This document shows positions 63,681 through 64,000 of a stretch of 64,000 bases of DNA, piece after piece (the stretch's first letter is position 1; every line of letters starts with the position of its first letter). Source of the DNA: Atlantibacter hermannii. Its GTDB lineage: Bacteria; Pseudomonadota; Gammaproteobacteria; Enterobacterales; Enterobacteriaceae. The position numbers and the translations under genes were made by a program. The notes under the pieces were generated by a model. The model saw only the letters and a list, made by a program, of their open reading frames with translations. It was not told the DNA's origin and did not search any database. The stretch covers positions 3,038,001 to 3,102,000 of the forward strand of contig LR134136.1 of NCBI GenBank assembly GCA_900635495.1, given 5' to 3'.

Positions 63681-64000
63681 ACCACCGCCGCGTTGTAGTA
63701 CCCGTCGGTGTCCGGCGTGGCAAGCTGCGCCTCCAGACGCTGCTGCTGTTCATTATCCCCCAGCAGCACCGCCGTCTGTTCCGGGTTGATGCCCAGTTTG
63801 CGGAACAGCTGGAGATCTTTATCTTCTTCCGGGTTCGGCGTGGTGAGCAATTTGCAGCCGTAAAAAATGGAGTTCGCCCCGGCCATAAAACACATGGCCT
63901 GCGTCTGCTCGTTCATCTGCTCGCGACCGGCGGACAGACGCACAAAAAGAGGTCGGCATCATAATGCGCGCCACGGCGATGGTGCGGATAAAATCAAACG
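63677..64000 (-). CDS. bioB: Biotin synthase BioB, C-terminal part (truncated by the window, one frameshift)
   Basis: The C-terminus MRLSAGREQMNEQTQAMCFM and onward, ending TPDTDGYYNAAVV, is BioB, a radical SAM enzyme that inserts sulfur into dethiobiotin. FDFIRTIAVARIMMPTSF, read from the window edge, is the preceding BioB segment in another frame. One extra base in the A5 run at 63944-63948 separates them. The rest of the gene lies beyond the right edge. Confidence 0.93.

Noticed and set aside
17500..63900. Long open frames antisense to dinG, rhlE, uvrB, ybiB, yegH and other genes
   Set aside because: Each lies opposite a well-conserved gene in the frame favoured by GC-rich codons, without ribosome binding sites or recognisable domains.
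1..64000. tRNA or rRNA genes
   Set aside because: No cloverleaf sequence ending in CCA, no T-loop consensus (GGTTCGAATC) and no rRNA signature were noticed on either strand.

Overview
The window is chromosomal DNA from a member of the Enterobacteriaceae. Almost every protein aligns over its full length with an Escherichia coli K-12 counterpart recalled from memory, and long stretches keep E. coli gene order. The exact genus cannot be fixed from the sequence; base composition and the accessory genes would fit an Enterobacter, Kosakonia or Citrobacter relative.

Layout. 1-9165, minus strand: the promoter-proximal part of the colanic acid capsule operon (wza-wzb-wzc-wcaA-wcaB-wcaC-wcaD-wcaE-wcaF-gmd) with its leader, which carries a JUMPStart/ops element. 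9997-11554: yegH, divergent from the operon as in E. coli. 11555-12516: a GC-rich non-coding block built of two divergent inverted copies of one repeat. It lies exactly where the E. coli 46-minute neighbourhood (wza-yegH) meets the 18-minute neighbourhood (ybiT onward). 12517-45956: ybiT, ldtB, ybiR, mntR, mntS, opgE, ompX, rhtA, dps, glnHPQ, ybiO, rlmF, ybiJ, then adeP and ade (in E. coli a pair located elsewhere), ybiB, dinG, rhlE, cecR, the ybhGFSR efflux operon, ybhQ, ybhP, clsB and ybhN. 46058-50921: a chaperone-usher fimbrial operon. 51403-52623: a complete IS3-family element with a 4-bp target duplication. 52825-64000: ybhL, moaEDCBA, ybhK, uvrB, an orphan ABC ATPase gene and the bioBFCD operon, truncated in bioB.

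Functional groups: colanic acid synthesis and export; manganese homeostasis (MntR, MntS and an MntR operator); nitrogen-regulated glutamine uptake (NtrC site and a sigma-54-like promoter); stress protection (Dps, LexA-controlled dinG-ybiB and uvrB); a CecR-controlled drug efflux and helicase unit with a 36-bp perfect palindrome; molybdenum cofactor synthesis behind a probable Moco riboswitch; biotin synthesis; and acquired fimbriae.

Quality note. At least ten genes that should be intact (wza, wzb, wzc, wcaA, yegH, ybiO, rlmF, ybhR, uvrB, bioB) carry single-base frameshifts. The ones I could resolve are nearly all one extra base, most of them in a homopolymer, and removing them restores family-standard lengths. 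I read these as sequencing errors, not biology. I found no convincing undescribed multi-gene system. The best candidates for something new are the inverted repeat block at 11.6-12.5 kb and the orphan ABC ATPase next to uvrB.
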